A stretch of DNA of 64,000 nucleotides from SpSt-501 sp963700055 (GTDB lineage Bacteria; Desulfobacterota; Desulfobacteria; Desulfobacterales; SpSt-501). A program made the position numbers and the translations under genes. The notes under the pieces were generated by a model that ran no database searches, was not told the origin of the DNA, and saw only the letters and a list, made by a program, of their open reading frames with translations. The number at the start of each line of letters is the position of its first letter. Position 1 is the first letter of the stretch. The stretch is from assembly GCA_963700055.1 (NCBI GenBank), contig CAVOWH010000024.1, positions 310,001 to 374,000 on the forward strand. The letters are read 5' to 3'. Positions 9,178 to 16,912 of the stretch are shown piece by piece.

Positions 9178-9531
9178 TCACGGCTGGTCTGAATTTTTTC
9201 GGTACCCTTCAGCTCTCAATATGGCATCTATTAGAGATTCACGGATATGAGAGTCGTTTATCTTGAATCCTTCTGCGGTAACGATGAAGTTGTTTTCAAG
9301 AACCGTGTGCATGGCCTTGCAAACCTCTATAAGCAGGGGAGCCGCCGCGATGAGGTAGGCATCTGAAACCCGAACCACCCCATCGGTGCAGTTCGCCGGC
9401 AACATGGCTATGCAGGAGGAATCCCGCCCGATGACGCCGATTCCTTCGCCATTTTTCTTTACAGACCAGGGGCCGGGGGTGCGCCGTTTCATGGGTGGTT
9501 TATCGGCAAAATAACTGGAGATTAAATCCAT
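9178..9531 (-). CDS. Small phage-type protein with TPGPW motif
   Basis: A 117-residue protein. The frame extends further upstream, but that part overlaps the STAS-like gene, so the ATG at 9531 (MDLISSYF) was chosen; an ATG at 9492 (MKRRTPGPW) is an alternative. The RTPGPWSVKKNGEG segment, the later IGRDSSCIAML and the SDAYLIAAAPLLIEVCKAM stretch match a widespread small family in phages and prophages (TPGPW...NARLIAAAPELLEAL). Its function is unknown. No other phage gene is nearby, so it may be a relic or a domesticated cargo gene. Confidence 0.6.
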   Translation of the reverse strand: MDLISSYFADKPPMKRRTPGPWSVKKNGEGIGVIGRDSSCIAMLPANCTDGVVRVSDAYLIAAAPLLIEVCKAMHTVLENNFIVTAEGFKINDSHIRESLIDAILRAEGYRKNSDQP

Positions 9532-9562
9532 TGCCCCTTGGGGCTGGCTCTGCTCGTCCCGC

Positions 9563-9835
9563 CTACGGTTGGAAATAATGCTTGTTTTTACCGGTGAAAG
9601 AAAGCCTTGGCGTCGTCTTGGATAGCCGTCCGAACCGGTTTTCAAATACGTTTTGTCCGAACGGGTGGACGCTGCGAAGATTGGTGGTGTCAATAAAAAC
9701 CTGAGACGCGCTGAAACGTCCCTCCTCAAGCCTCTTAATCAGGTCGCAGGCTGCGCTGCCGTCAAACTCCCCCAACATCTGCAGATGCAATGCGTCGTTT
9801 TCAAGATTTGCAACAATTTGAAACTTTGGGGACAT
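9563..9835 (-). CDS. STAS-like small protein
   Basis: A 90-residue protein starting at the ATG at 9835, with AAGGAGG six bases upstream. The pattern of an early beta strand, LQMLGEFDGSAACDLIKRL, VFIDTTNLRSVHPFGQNVF and a final FTG strand resembles a single STAS/anti-sigma-antagonist-like domain of the sort common in delta-proteobacteria. A canonical phosphorylatable serine in a DSSG context is not evident; DTTNL occupies that place. It could be a regulatory partner, but no anti-sigma factor or phosphatase is adjacent. The phage-type gene lies 31 bp downstream on the same strand. Confidence 0.55.
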   Translation of the reverse strand: MSPKFQIVANLENDALHLQMLGEFDGSAACDLIKRLEEGRFSASQVFIDTTNLRSVHPFGQNVFENRFGRLSKTTPRLSFTGKNKHYFQP

Positions 9836-10156
9836 GCACAACCTCCTTGGTTGCTCGGAAAGATAATCAGTTCAGCCGCTATCAAACCAATTATTCCGTT
9901 TCGCCCTACCGCAAGGATCATTCTGCAAAAATTGTGCAGACCCCTAAAAAAATAAAAACCAAACAATGTTATATAGATATGCCCGCCACCTTGGAAAAAA
10001 GGGCAACCTGAAAGGTAAAAAAGTATATTATATGTAGAATAATTTTGCACACCAATGCCCTCGCGGTCAATTCGCAGCGGTCCGCGGTCGAGCTTGGAGC
10101 TGGGCGATGGAATTCCTGGAATTAACGGCGGGCGCAGGTATTTCTGGAAAACCGCA
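9836..10156. other. Intergenic region between two minus-strand genes
   Basis: About 320 bp, distinctly AT-richer than its surroundings, particularly 9940-10050. It contains the ribosome binding site of the STAS-like gene at 9842-9848. No convincing coding frame, tRNA or strong hairpin was seen. The lower GC together with the phage-type gene next door hints at acquired DNA. Confidence 0.5.
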
Positions 10157-12100
10157 TTAGACCGCGGCGGGATCCTTCGTTGGAAAGCTCAGGTGGAAGG
10201 CTGCCCAGGCGCCCGGTTCAGATTCCGCCCAGGCCCGTCCGCCGTGAAGCTCCGCGATGTGGCGGACCGTGTAAAGGCCTAGTCCGCTGCCGCGTTTGGC
10301 ATAGGTATTGGCAGTCTTGAGTCGGAAAAACTTATCAAAGAGATGGTCCGCGTCTTCGAGTGAAAACCCCTCTCCCTCGTTCCATACACTGAGCCGGATC
10401 TGTCCATCCTGCTCCTCGAGCGTCACCGTCGCCTTTCCGCCTTCCCGACCGTACTTGGCGGCATTCGTTAGAAAATTGTTCAGGGCGATCCGCAGCAGCT
10501 CGGGGTCGCCGACCGCCGGCAAATTCGACGGGCATTTTACGTCCACCCCGATTTGACGCGAACCGAAGAACACGGCCGTCTGCTCGACCGCCGGCGCGAC
10601 CACGGTCTTCGGCAGGTTGGTGAGGAACTTCCGGGCCTTCAGGTCGCCGCGTTCGAGACGCGAGAGGTCCAGATAGTCCCGCACCATGTCCTGGAGCTCT
10701 TCACAGTTGCGCCGGATGCGCGTCAGCAGTTGGGATACCTGGGCCGACACCTGGCCGCAATAGCCCTCCACCACCGTGGCGATCAACATCTGGATGGCGG
10801 CCAGCGGCGCTTTGAGCTCGTGGGTCACAAAACCCAAGGTCTGCAGGTAGTTGCGGTTGGCCAGCCCGAGCTTTTGGTTGGCCAGGCTCAGCTCCTCGTT
10901 TCCCGCCCGCAGTTCCTGGTCTCGCTGGCGGACGGCCGTGCGCATCTCCTCAAAGGCGGCTCCAAGCTGCTGGATCTCGGCGTACGTCTGCGGAAGGTCG
11001 ATGGCCTTGTCCCAGTCCCCCTGCGCCAGTCGCCCCGCCGATTGGCTCAGCACCTTGACCGGACGGACGATCCGCTGGACGATGAGCCACGCGCCACCGA
11101 CGGCGAGAAGCCCCACCAGACCGACCGAGAGCAGGAAGCGCGCCACCAGCGAATCGCGCATATCATCATAGGGCGCCCGCAGCAGGCCGACGTAGACCAT
11201 GCCCACCTTGCGGTCCTCCGGGTCGCGCAGCGGGGTGTAGCTGCTCAGGTACCACGCGTCCACGACGAGTGCCTCGCCGGTATAGTTTTCGCCGCGATCG
11301 AGGACCACCTGGCGGACCGCCTCCGACACCCGAGTCCCCACCGCGCGTGCGCCGGCCGAGGTCAGCACATTGGTTGCGACGCGCACATCCCCGGAAAACA
11401 AAGTCACCGTTCCGCGCGGCTTGCCCTGGTAGTCCGCTTCGCTGAAAACCATCGCCCGCAGCTGATCGACAAGCTCGTGGCGGAAATTGAGCAGCCGGCC
11501 GCCGTAGATCAGTGCGGTCACCCGTCCGGTCTCATCGATTATCGGGCAGGCCGCCCACCAGAGCAGGGCCGAACGGCTGACCGGATCGCCGCTCTCGCTG
11601 CCGGCATAGACGACCGCGGCATTCTGGAAAGCAGGGCCGGCCTCCATGCGCAGGCGGTCGGCTTCAAGCAGCACGGTGCCCCACGCCGCTCGGCCCTGGA
11701 GGGCCTGGCGCAGGACCGGGTCCCGGCTGATCGGAATCAACGCATTCGCGGAGGGATAGCTGCCCGCGATGGGCCGGCCGTCGGCGTCGCAAAGATTGAG
11801 AACCGTCAGGTCCAGCTCACGCCGCAGGGCAGCGAGGAGGTCGGCATGGCCTCCATGGGCATGGCCGACCCGGCGCGCCGCTTCCTCGACGCCGCGCGCC
11901 ATCTGCGCGAGGCGTTCGCGGTAGGCGCCGGCCACGATGCCGAGATCGTGATTGACGCGCGATTGGGCCTCTCCACGAACGGTCTTGCCGATCGTGTGCA
12001 CCCCCAGCGCGCCGATCAACAGCACCGGCACCAGGGCGATCGCCAGCATGCCGGCCACCAGCACGGTTCGAATCGATATCGAAAAAGGCTTTGTTTTCAC
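10157..12100 (-). CDS. Membrane sensor histidine kinase with periplasmic Cache domain and HAMP
   Basis: A 647-residue inner-membrane sensor. An N-terminal helix (about residues 10-34) is followed by a large periplasmic region with double-Cache-like features (residues about 35-320, including a PSANALIPISRDP stretch), a second helix (FLLSVGLVGLLAVGGAWLIV), a HAMP linker, a short coiled coil, HisKA with acceptor His427 in FVTHELKAPL, and HATPase with NAAKYG and GSGLGLYTV. Cache domains usually bind small organic ligands such as carboxylates or amino acids. No response regulator is adjacent, so it is an orphan. The downstream and upstream genes are unrelated by orientation and spacing. Confidence 0.92.
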   Translation of the reverse strand: MKTKPFSISIRTVLVAGMLAIALVPVLLIGALGVHTIGKTVRGEAQSRVNHDLGIVAGAYRERLAQMARGVEEAARRVGHAHGGHADLLAALRRELDLTVLNLCDADGRPIAGSYPSANALIPISRDPVLRQALQGRAAWGTVLLEADRLRMEAGPAFQNAAVVYAGSESGDPVSRSALLWWAACPIIDETGRVTALIYGGRLLNFRHELVDQLRAMVFSEADYQGKPRGTVTLFSGDVRVATNVLTSAGARAVGTRVSEAVRQVVLDRGENYTGEALVVDAWYLSSYTPLRDPEDRKVGMVYVGLLRAPYDDMRDSLVARFLLSVGLVGLLAVGGAWLIVQRIVRPVKVLSQSAGRLAQGDWDKAIDLPQTYAEIQQLGAAFEEMRTAVRQRDQELRAGNEELSLANQKLGLANRNYLQTLGFVTHELKAPLAAIQMLIATVVEGYCGQVSAQVSQLLTRIRRNCEELQDMVRDYLDLSRLERGDLKARKFLTNLPKTVVAPAVEQTAVFFGSRQIGVDVKCPSNLPAVGDPELLRIALNNFLTNAAKYGREGGKATVTLEEQDGQIRLSVWNEGEGFSLEDADHLFDKFFRLKTANTYAKRGSGLGLYTVRHIAELHGGRAWAESEPGAWAAFHLSFPTKDPAAV

Positions 12101-12187
12101 GTGTCGTCAGCTGCCAAGCGCAGATGAGGTATGGCGGCCGCCCATGCCGCCCCCTGAGGGCAGTCGGTCCAGGCCCTCCTGTCAAGC

Positions 12188-12219
12188 GGGATGAAGCGCA
12201 ACGCCGAAATCGGGCTTCC
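12188..12219 (+). repeat. Dispersed repeat, copy A
   Basis: Core GGGATGAAGCGCAACGCCGA followed by AATCGGGCTTCC. A second copy lies 128 bp downstream and others occur at 26.3 kb (inverted) and 59.0 kb. The 12.1-12.36 kb gap between the kinase and the regulator is largely made of these repeats and their flanking GC-rich palindromic sequence. Confidence 0.8.
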
Positions 12220-12315
12220 AGCGCCAACCTCAGGATGGCGGCGCCCGAAGCCCAAGTTCAAGGCGCGCGAATCCCCGCCGAGCGAGGCGTACTTATTGTA
12301 CGCCGCAGCGAGGGC

Positions 12316-12347
12316 GGGATGAAGCGCAACGCCGAAATTGGGCTTCC
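12316..12347 (+). repeat. Dispersed repeat, copy B
   Basis: Near-identical to copy A (AATTGGGCTTCC instead of AATCGGGCTTCC after the shared core). It is preceded by GTACGCCGC, a flank shared with the inverted copy at 26.3 kb. It ends just before the stop codon of the FadR-type regulator. Confidence 0.8.
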
Positions 12348-12357
12348 GGCGCCGCCA

Positions 12358-13059
12358 TCAGAGGATGTCCTTGAGCTCCCGGCGTATAGCGTTCAAATGA
12401 TCCCGCATCCATTCCGCCGCACCGCGGCCGTCTTCCCGTTCCAGGCAGGCCAGGACCTGCTTGAGGGTGCGGATGGAATGGGCCCGGTACTCCGGTGACA
12501 GCAAGCGGGTCTGAAACTGGTCATGATGGCCGGCCACCTTCTCAAGAAGAAAGCGCAGCATCTCGCTGAAAACCTGATTGGCGGTCGCTTCGGACAAAAG
12601 CATATGGAATTCGAGATCGGCCTTGAAAAAGCGATGATAGTCGTCCGCACTCTCTTCCATGTCCCGCAGGGCCTGCCTCAGCTGATTTACTTGGCGGCCC
12701 TCGACTCTTTCGGCCGCCAGCTCGGCCGCCTTGCATTCCATGGTCTCCCGCAACTCGATGATGTCCAGCAGGCTGCCGGCTTTAAGGGCCGCTTTGAGCT
12801 TTTGCAGGGATGGATCGGATCCCGGAAGCTTCTTGGCGACAAAGGTTCCGCGCCCCTGCTGAACGTCGAGGTAGCCCATGACCGCCAGGGCATTCAGCGC
12901 CTCCCGAATGGATGAGCGCCCGACCCCGAAGCTTGCGGCCATGTCGCGCTGCGAAGGCAGCCTCGATCCGGCAGCGATCTCTCCCGACTTTATTTTCCGG
13001 AGAAGCTGCTCCACGACCATCTCGGGCGCTGTGTTCTTGCGAATGGCCTCGAAAACCAT
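12358..13059 (-). CDS. FadR/GntR-family transcriptional regulator with FCD domain
   Basis: A 233-residue regulator. The start is the ATG at 13059 (MVFEAIRKN), preceded by AAGGAG; an in-frame ATG further upstream lacks a binding site. The N-terminal winged helix shows SRLPSQRDMAASFGVGRSSIREAL and GYLDVQQGRGTFV. The C-terminal FCD domain (residues about 90-225) is helical with metal- or ligand-coordinating residues such as DLEFHMLLSEAT and H in AGHHDQF. FCD regulators respond to organic acids or amino-acid-derived ligands. It is divergent from the glycyl radical enzyme operon, and ATCAGACCA sequences occur both near its own start and at the operon promoter, so it is the likely local repressor. 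Confidence 0.92.
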   Translation of the reverse strand: MVFEAIRKNTAPEMVVEQLLRKIKSGEIAAGSRLPSQRDMAASFGVGRSSIREALNALAVMGYLDVQQGRGTFVAKKLPGSDPSLQKLKAALKAGSLLDIIELRETMECKAAELAAERVEGRQVNQLRQALRDMEESADDYHRFFKADLEFHMLLSEATANQVFSEMLRFLLEKVAGHHDQFQTRLLSPEYRAHSIRTLKQVLACLEREDGRGAAEWMRDHLNAIRRELKDIL

Positions 13060-13098
13060 ACGCCTGCTCCTTGAATCCATAAATGGCGGCATCGATAT

Positions 13099-13113
13099 CT
13101 GATTATCAGACCA
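13099..13113. promoter_or_regulatory. Candidate operator near the FadR-type regulator gene
   Basis: A perfect palindrome CTGATTATCAG at 13099-13109 overlaps the sequence ATCAGACCA at 13105-13113, which recurs at the operon promoter. It lies about 40 bp upstream of the regulator start, where autoregulation would act. Binding by this regulator is inferred. Confidence 0.5.
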
Positions 13114-13212
13114 ATTTAAATCTTTCTATGATTTTAGACCATCCTTGTCAAGCAAACAAACCATCTAATTTTCAGGCGGTTATATTTATCAATCGGCAGG
13201 CGTGATTGGATC

Positions 13213-13241
13213 TTGACAACGCCGGGAAATAGGCCTATAAA
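13213..13241 (+). promoter_or_regulatory. Sigma-70-type promoter of the glycyl radical enzyme operon
   Basis: TTGACA at 13213-13218 and TATAAA at 13236-13241 are separated by exactly 17 bp, close to the consensus sigma-70 promoter. A transcript from it would start near 13248-13250, immediately ahead of the palindromic operator, and reach the activase gene after a leader of about 90 bases. Confidence 0.75.
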
Positions 13242-13250
13242 ATTCATCTG

Positions 13251-13271
13251 AAGATCAGACCACCTGATCTT
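13251..13271. promoter_or_regulatory. Candidate FadR-type operator at the operon start site
   Basis: Perfect 8-bp arms AAGATCAG and CTGATCTT flank ACCAC. The site contains ATCAGACCA (13254-13262), also found near the regulator gene. Its position at about +2 to +22 relative to the predicted start is classic for repression by blocking RNA polymerase escape. Confidence 0.65.
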
Positions 13272-13339
13272 TTCGGATTACAAAAAAGCCTAAAGGTCCC
13301 AAATAGACTTCTTTGCCGGTTTGCGGCAAGGCACAAGCG

Positions 13340-14311
13340 ATGAAATCTCTAACCGCCGGCTGCCGGCCGAATGTTGCCGCTCTGATTCCTGAAGCGTATG
13401 AGGATTCGCTTTCCGGAACCATCTTCAGCATCCTCCGCTTTTCCACGCATGACGGCCCGGGCATCCGCACCACTGTTTTCCTGAAAGGCTGCCCTCTCAA
13501 TTGCTGGTGGTGCCACAACCCTGAAAACTGGCAGCACCTTCCAAGCGAGGTATACCGGGCCGACCGCTGCATCGGCTGCGGGGTGTGCATCGCCAACTGC
13601 CCGGAAGGCGCGCTGTCGCTGAGCTCTGAAGGAATTCGGACCGCTCCCGACCGTTGCGGGCATTGCGGCCGATGCGCCGATGTCTGCCCGACAGAGGCAC
13701 GCGAACGCACGTCTTGGAGAATCGGCGCGGCTGAGCTGGTGAAGCGCATTTCACGAGACGTCCCGTTCTATGATCAATCCGGCGGCGGAGTCACGTTTTC
13801 AGGCGGCGAGCCCCTCTGCCAGCCCGATTTTTTGATGGCTGCGCTGAGGCAGTGCGGAACGCATGAGGTCCATCGGGCCGTGGACACTTCCGGCTGCGCC
13901 GAAAGCGGAGTCCTCTTAAACGTGGCCCGCCACACCGACCTTTTCCTCTACGACCTCAAGCTCATCGACCCGGAAAAACACCGTGACCACACCGGTGTGG
14001 ACAACGCCCGGATCCTGTCCAACCTCAGGGAGCTTTCGGGATCGGGCGCGGCGATCATCGTCCGCATCCCGCTGATCCCGGGGGTGAACGATGATTCGGA
14101 AAGCATCGCCCGCGCCGGCGAGTTCATCGCCGGGCTTCCTCAGAAACACCCGGTGGATCTGCTGCCCTTTCACCGTGCCGCCAACGCCAAATACGCGAAA
14201 CTGGGCCTCGGCTACCGCGGCGAGGGTCTCGCCCCTCCGCCTCCGGAACGCGTGGCCGAGGCCGCCCGCCAGCTCTCCGACTTCGGCTTGAAGGTCGGCA
14301 TAGGAGGTTGA
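13340..14311 (+). CDS. Glycyl radical enzyme activating enzyme (radical SAM)
   Basis: A 323-residue activase that installs the glycyl radical on the downstream enzyme using S-adenosylmethionine and an iron-sulfur cluster. The start was set at the ATG at 13340; a TTG at 13313 is possible. After about 30 non-conserved residues come FSTHDGPGIRT and the radical SAM cluster motif CPLNCWWC (CxxxCxxC), then a ferredoxin-like insert with two four-cysteine motifs (CIGCGVCIANCP and CGHCGRCADVCP), typical of activases for dehydratase- and decarboxylase-type glycyl radical enzymes rather than the short PFL activase. The SGGEPL motif follows. Its stop overlaps the enzyme's ATG by 4 bp. Confidence 0.95.
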   Translation: MKSLTAGCRPNVAALIPEAYEDSLSGTIFSILRFSTHDGPGIRTTVFLKGCPLNCWWCHNPENWQHLPSEVYRADRCIGCGVCIANCPEGALSLSSEGIRTAPDRCGHCGRCADVCPTEARERTSWRIGAAELVKRISRDVPFYDQSGGGVTFSGGEPLCQPDFLMAALRQCGTHEVHRAVDTSGCAESGVLLNVARHTDLFLYDLKLIDPEKHRDHTGVDNARILSNLRELSGSGAAIIVRIPLIPGVNDDSESIARAGEFIAGLPQKHPVDLLPFHRAANAKYAKLGLGYRGEGLAPPPPERVAEAARQLSDFGLKVGIGG

Positions 14312-16674
14312 ACCCCATGAACGAACGTATCCAGCGACTGCGCCAGGAAAGCGTTAACGCCACGCCCCGGATCTCCATCGAGCGGGCGCGGCTGGTCACC
14401 GAATTTTACCGCGAGCACGCGGGCAAGCATTCCACCCCGATGCTGCGGGCGCTGAACTTCATGCACCTTTACCGGCACAAATCCATCTGCATCGGCCGGG
14501 ACGAGCTGATCGTGGGCGAGCGCGGCCCCGCACCCAGGGCCGTGCCGACCTTTCCGGAATTGACCTGCCATTCGGTGGAAGACCTGCGGATTCTGGATTC
14601 CCGGCCCATGACCCGCTACCGGGTCGATGCGGCCGACATCCAAACCTACGCCCAGGAAGTGATTCCCTACTGGCAGGGCCGCAGCATGCGCGAGCGGATC
14701 TTCCGCCACATCCCCGCGCCATGGAAGCAGGCCTATGAGGCCGGCCTGTTCACCGAGTTCATGGAGCAGCGCGCCCCGGGCCACACGGCGCTCGACGGCG
14801 TCATTTACCGCAAGGGCATGCTGGATTTCAAGCAGCAGATCGCCGGCCGCCTGGCGGATCTCGACTACCTGAACGACCCGGAGGCCGCCGACCGCGCCGA
14901 GCAGCTGAAAGCCATGGACATCGCCTGCGATGCGGCCATCCTCTTCGCCGAACGCCACGCCGAGCTGGCGGACCGCATGGCCGACGGCGAAAGCGACCCC
15001 GCCAGAAGAGCCGAGCTGCGGCGCATCGCGGCGGTCTGCCGGCACGTGCCGGCCCACGCGCCACGCGATTTGTGGGAAGCCCTGCAGATGTACTGGTTCG
15101 TGCACCTAGGCATTATCACCGAGTTGAACGGCTGGGACGCCATGACCCCGGGCCATCTGGACCAGCACCTGCAGCCCTTCTACGAACAGGGGCTGGCCGC
15201 GGGCGCCCTTTCGCGCGACCAGGCCAAGGAGCTGATCAGCTGCTTCTGGATCAAGGTGAACAACCATCCCGCGCCCCCCAAGGTGGGGGTCACGGCCAAG
15301 GAGAGCGGCACTTACAACGATTTCACCAATATCAATCTCGGCGGCCTCACGCGCGAAGGCGCCAGCGGCGTGAGCGACGCGAGCTATCTCATCCTCGAGG
15401 TCGTCGACGAGCTGCACCTGCTCCAGCCCCAGCCGAGCGTGCACATCAGCGCCAAGACCCCGGACCGCTTTCTCAAAGCCGCTTGCCGGGTTATCCGGAA
15501 GGGCTACGGATACCCCTCGGTCTTCAATACCGACGAATATGTCATGGAAATGCTGCGGGCGGGAAAAAGCGTCGAGGACGCCCGCGAAGGCGGCTGCAGC
15601 GGCTGCATCGAAACCGGCGCCTTCGGCAAGGAAGCCTACATCCTCACCGGCTACCTCAACGTTCCGAAGGTTCTCGAACTGGCCCTGAACAACGGCAGAG
15701 ACCCGCTGACCGGCCGGCAGATAGGACCGGAAACCGGAGACCCGCTGACCTTCGCGTCGTTTGACCAGCTTTATGCCGCTTTTGAAAGCCAGCTGAGATG
15801 GGTCGTCGACCTCAAGGTCCGGGTCAACAACTACATCGAACGCATGTACGCCCTGAATTCGCCGGCCCCGTTCCTTTCGGTGGTCATCAACGACTGCATC
15901 GCCAAGGGACGGGACTATTACAACGGCGGACCGCGCTACAACACGAACTACATCCAATGCTGCGGCATCGGCACGGTCACCGACAGCCTGTCCGCCGTCA
16001 AGACTCATGTTTTCGATGAAAAGAGCGTCGGAATGGAGCGGCTGCTCCAGGCCCTGTCGCGGAATTTCGAAGGCGAGGACGTCCTGCGGCACCAGCTCAA
16101 GAACAAGACGCCCTTCTTCGGCAACGACGACGACCGCGCCGATGCCATCATGAAGCGGATCTACGACTCGCTCTTTGACGCCATCGAGGGCCGGCCGAAC
16201 ACCAAGGGCACCGTCTACCACCTCAACATGCTCTCCACCACCTGCCATGTCTATTTCGGCAAGATGCTCGGCGCCACCGCCAACGGACGCCTGGCGGGAA
16301 CCCCTGAATCCGACGGGACTTCGCCCTCCCACGGGGCCGACCGCAACGGCCCCACGGCCGTGATCCAGTCGCTGGCCAAGATGGACCAGGTGAAATCCGG
16401 CGGCACCCTGCTCAACATGCGCTTTCTTCCCGGCATGCTGCAGTCGGAGGAAGACCTCGATAAGCTGGCCGGCCTCATCCGCACCTATTTTCGCATGAAC
16501 GGCCACCACATCCAGTTCAACGTGGTGGACTCGGACACCCTGCGCCGGGCCCAGGCGGCCCCGGACGACTACCGCGACCTGCTGGTGCGGGTCGCAGGCT
16601 ACAGCGACTACTTCGTGGATCTAGACTGCTTTCATCAGGAGGAGATCATCAGCCGCACGGCCCAATCCTCATAA
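14308..16674 (+). CDS. HypD-type glycyl radical enzyme (probable trans-4-hydroxyproline dehydratase or close relative)
   Basis: A 788-residue glycyl radical enzyme. The radical-bearing loop RVAGYSDYF places the glycine at residue 764, and the active-site cysteine is Cys433 in GCSGCIETG, with the paired Glu435. As I recall the hydroxyproline dehydratase HypD, its substrate-contacting residues are His160, Asp278, Ser334, Phe340, Cys434, Glu436 and Tyr450. All have counterparts here one position lower: His159 (QRAPGH), Asp277 (WDAMTPG), Ser333 and Phe339 (KESGTYNDF), Cys433, Glu435 and Tyr449. HypD makes pyrroline-5-carboxylate from trans-4-hydroxyproline. However, no P5C reductase is adjacent; a serine dehydratase is. 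A related substrate such as an N-methylated hydroxyproline or another hydroxy amino acid is therefore possible. Confidence 0.88.
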   Translation: MNPMNERIQRLRQESVNATPRISIERARLVTEFYREHAGKHSTPMLRALNFMHLYRHKSICIGRDELIVGERGPAPRAVPTFPELTCHSVEDLRILDSRPMTRYRVDAADIQTYAQEVIPYWQGRSMRERIFRHIPAPWKQAYEAGLFTEFMEQRAPGHTALDGVIYRKGMLDFKQQIAGRLADLDYLNDPEAADRAEQLKAMDIACDAAILFAERHAELADRMADGESDPARRAELRRIAAVCRHVPAHAPRDLWEALQMYWFVHLGIITELNGWDAMTPGHLDQHLQPFYEQGLAAGALSRDQAKELISCFWIKVNNHPAPPKVGVTAKESGTYNDFTNINLGGLTREGASGVSDASYLILEVVDELHLLQPQPSVHISAKTPDRFLKAACRVIRKGYGYPSVFNTDEYVMEMLRAGKSVEDAREGGCSGCIETGAFGKEAYILTGYLNVPKVLELALNNGRDPLTGRQIGPETGDPLTFASFDQLYAAFESQLRWVVDLKVRVNNYIERMYALNSPAPFLSVVINDCIAKGRDYYNGGPRYNTNYIQCCGIGTVTDSLSAVKTHVFDEKSVGMERLLQALSRNFEGEDVLRHQLKNKTPFFGNDDDRADAIMKRIYDSLFDAIEGRPNTKGTVYHLNMLSTTCHVYFGKMLGATANGRLAGTPESDGTSPSHGADRNGPTAVIQSLAKMDQVKSGGTLLNMRFLPGMLQSEEDLDKLAGLIRTYFRMNGHHIQFNVVDSDTLRRAQAAPDDYRDLLVRVAGYSDYFVDLDCFHQEEIISRTAQSS

Positions 16675-16684
16675 CCAGTTGTTT

Positions 16685-16704
16685 ATTGTATCATCGCATA
16701 CAAT
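16685..16704. repeat. Small perfect hairpin after the glycyl radical enzyme gene
   Basis: ATTGTAT and ATACAAT arms of 7 bp flank six bases. A second imperfect hairpin (AATCCCCCT paired with AGGGGGATT, 16760-16801) follows. Neither has a T-run, so termination is uncertain. Together with the REP-like element at 16803 they fill the 238-bp gap before the serine dehydratase gene. Confidence 0.45.
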
Positions 16705-16802
16705 AGCCTTGCGAAATTGAATGCATAGCTACAAAGTCTTCTAAGGGAGTCGATTTCAAAATCCCCCTAACCCTCTTTGCCGACGGGTGAAGAGGGGGAT
16801 TA

Positions 16803-16828
16803 TGTGGGAGCGGCATCTTGCCGCGATG
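16803..16828 (+). repeat. REP-like palindromic element (single unit)
   Basis: TGTGGGAGCGGCATCTTGCC followed by GCGATG. The inner hairpin pairs GCGGCA with TGCCGC. It matches one half of the double elements at 21.1 and 52.0 kb and part of that at 58.9 kb. Confidence 0.7.
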
Positions 16829-16912
16829 CGATCGTGACTCGAATCCACCCCCCATGGAAGCGGCGTTTCTTTACCGCCGAAGGGCGCGAAGCGCCCTGAA
16901 AGGCGACTGACC

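Noticed and set aside
10553..12127. A 524-codon plus-strand open frame opposite the Cache/HAMP kinase
   Set aside because: It is an antisense shadow: composition is extremely Arg/His/Gln-rich, there is no ribosome binding site, and the opposite strand encodes an unmistakable histidine kinase.
15106..16509. A 467-codon minus-strand open frame opposite the glycyl radical enzyme
   Set aside because: No family motif or start signal; the plus strand carries the active-site cysteine and the RVAGYSDYF radical loop.
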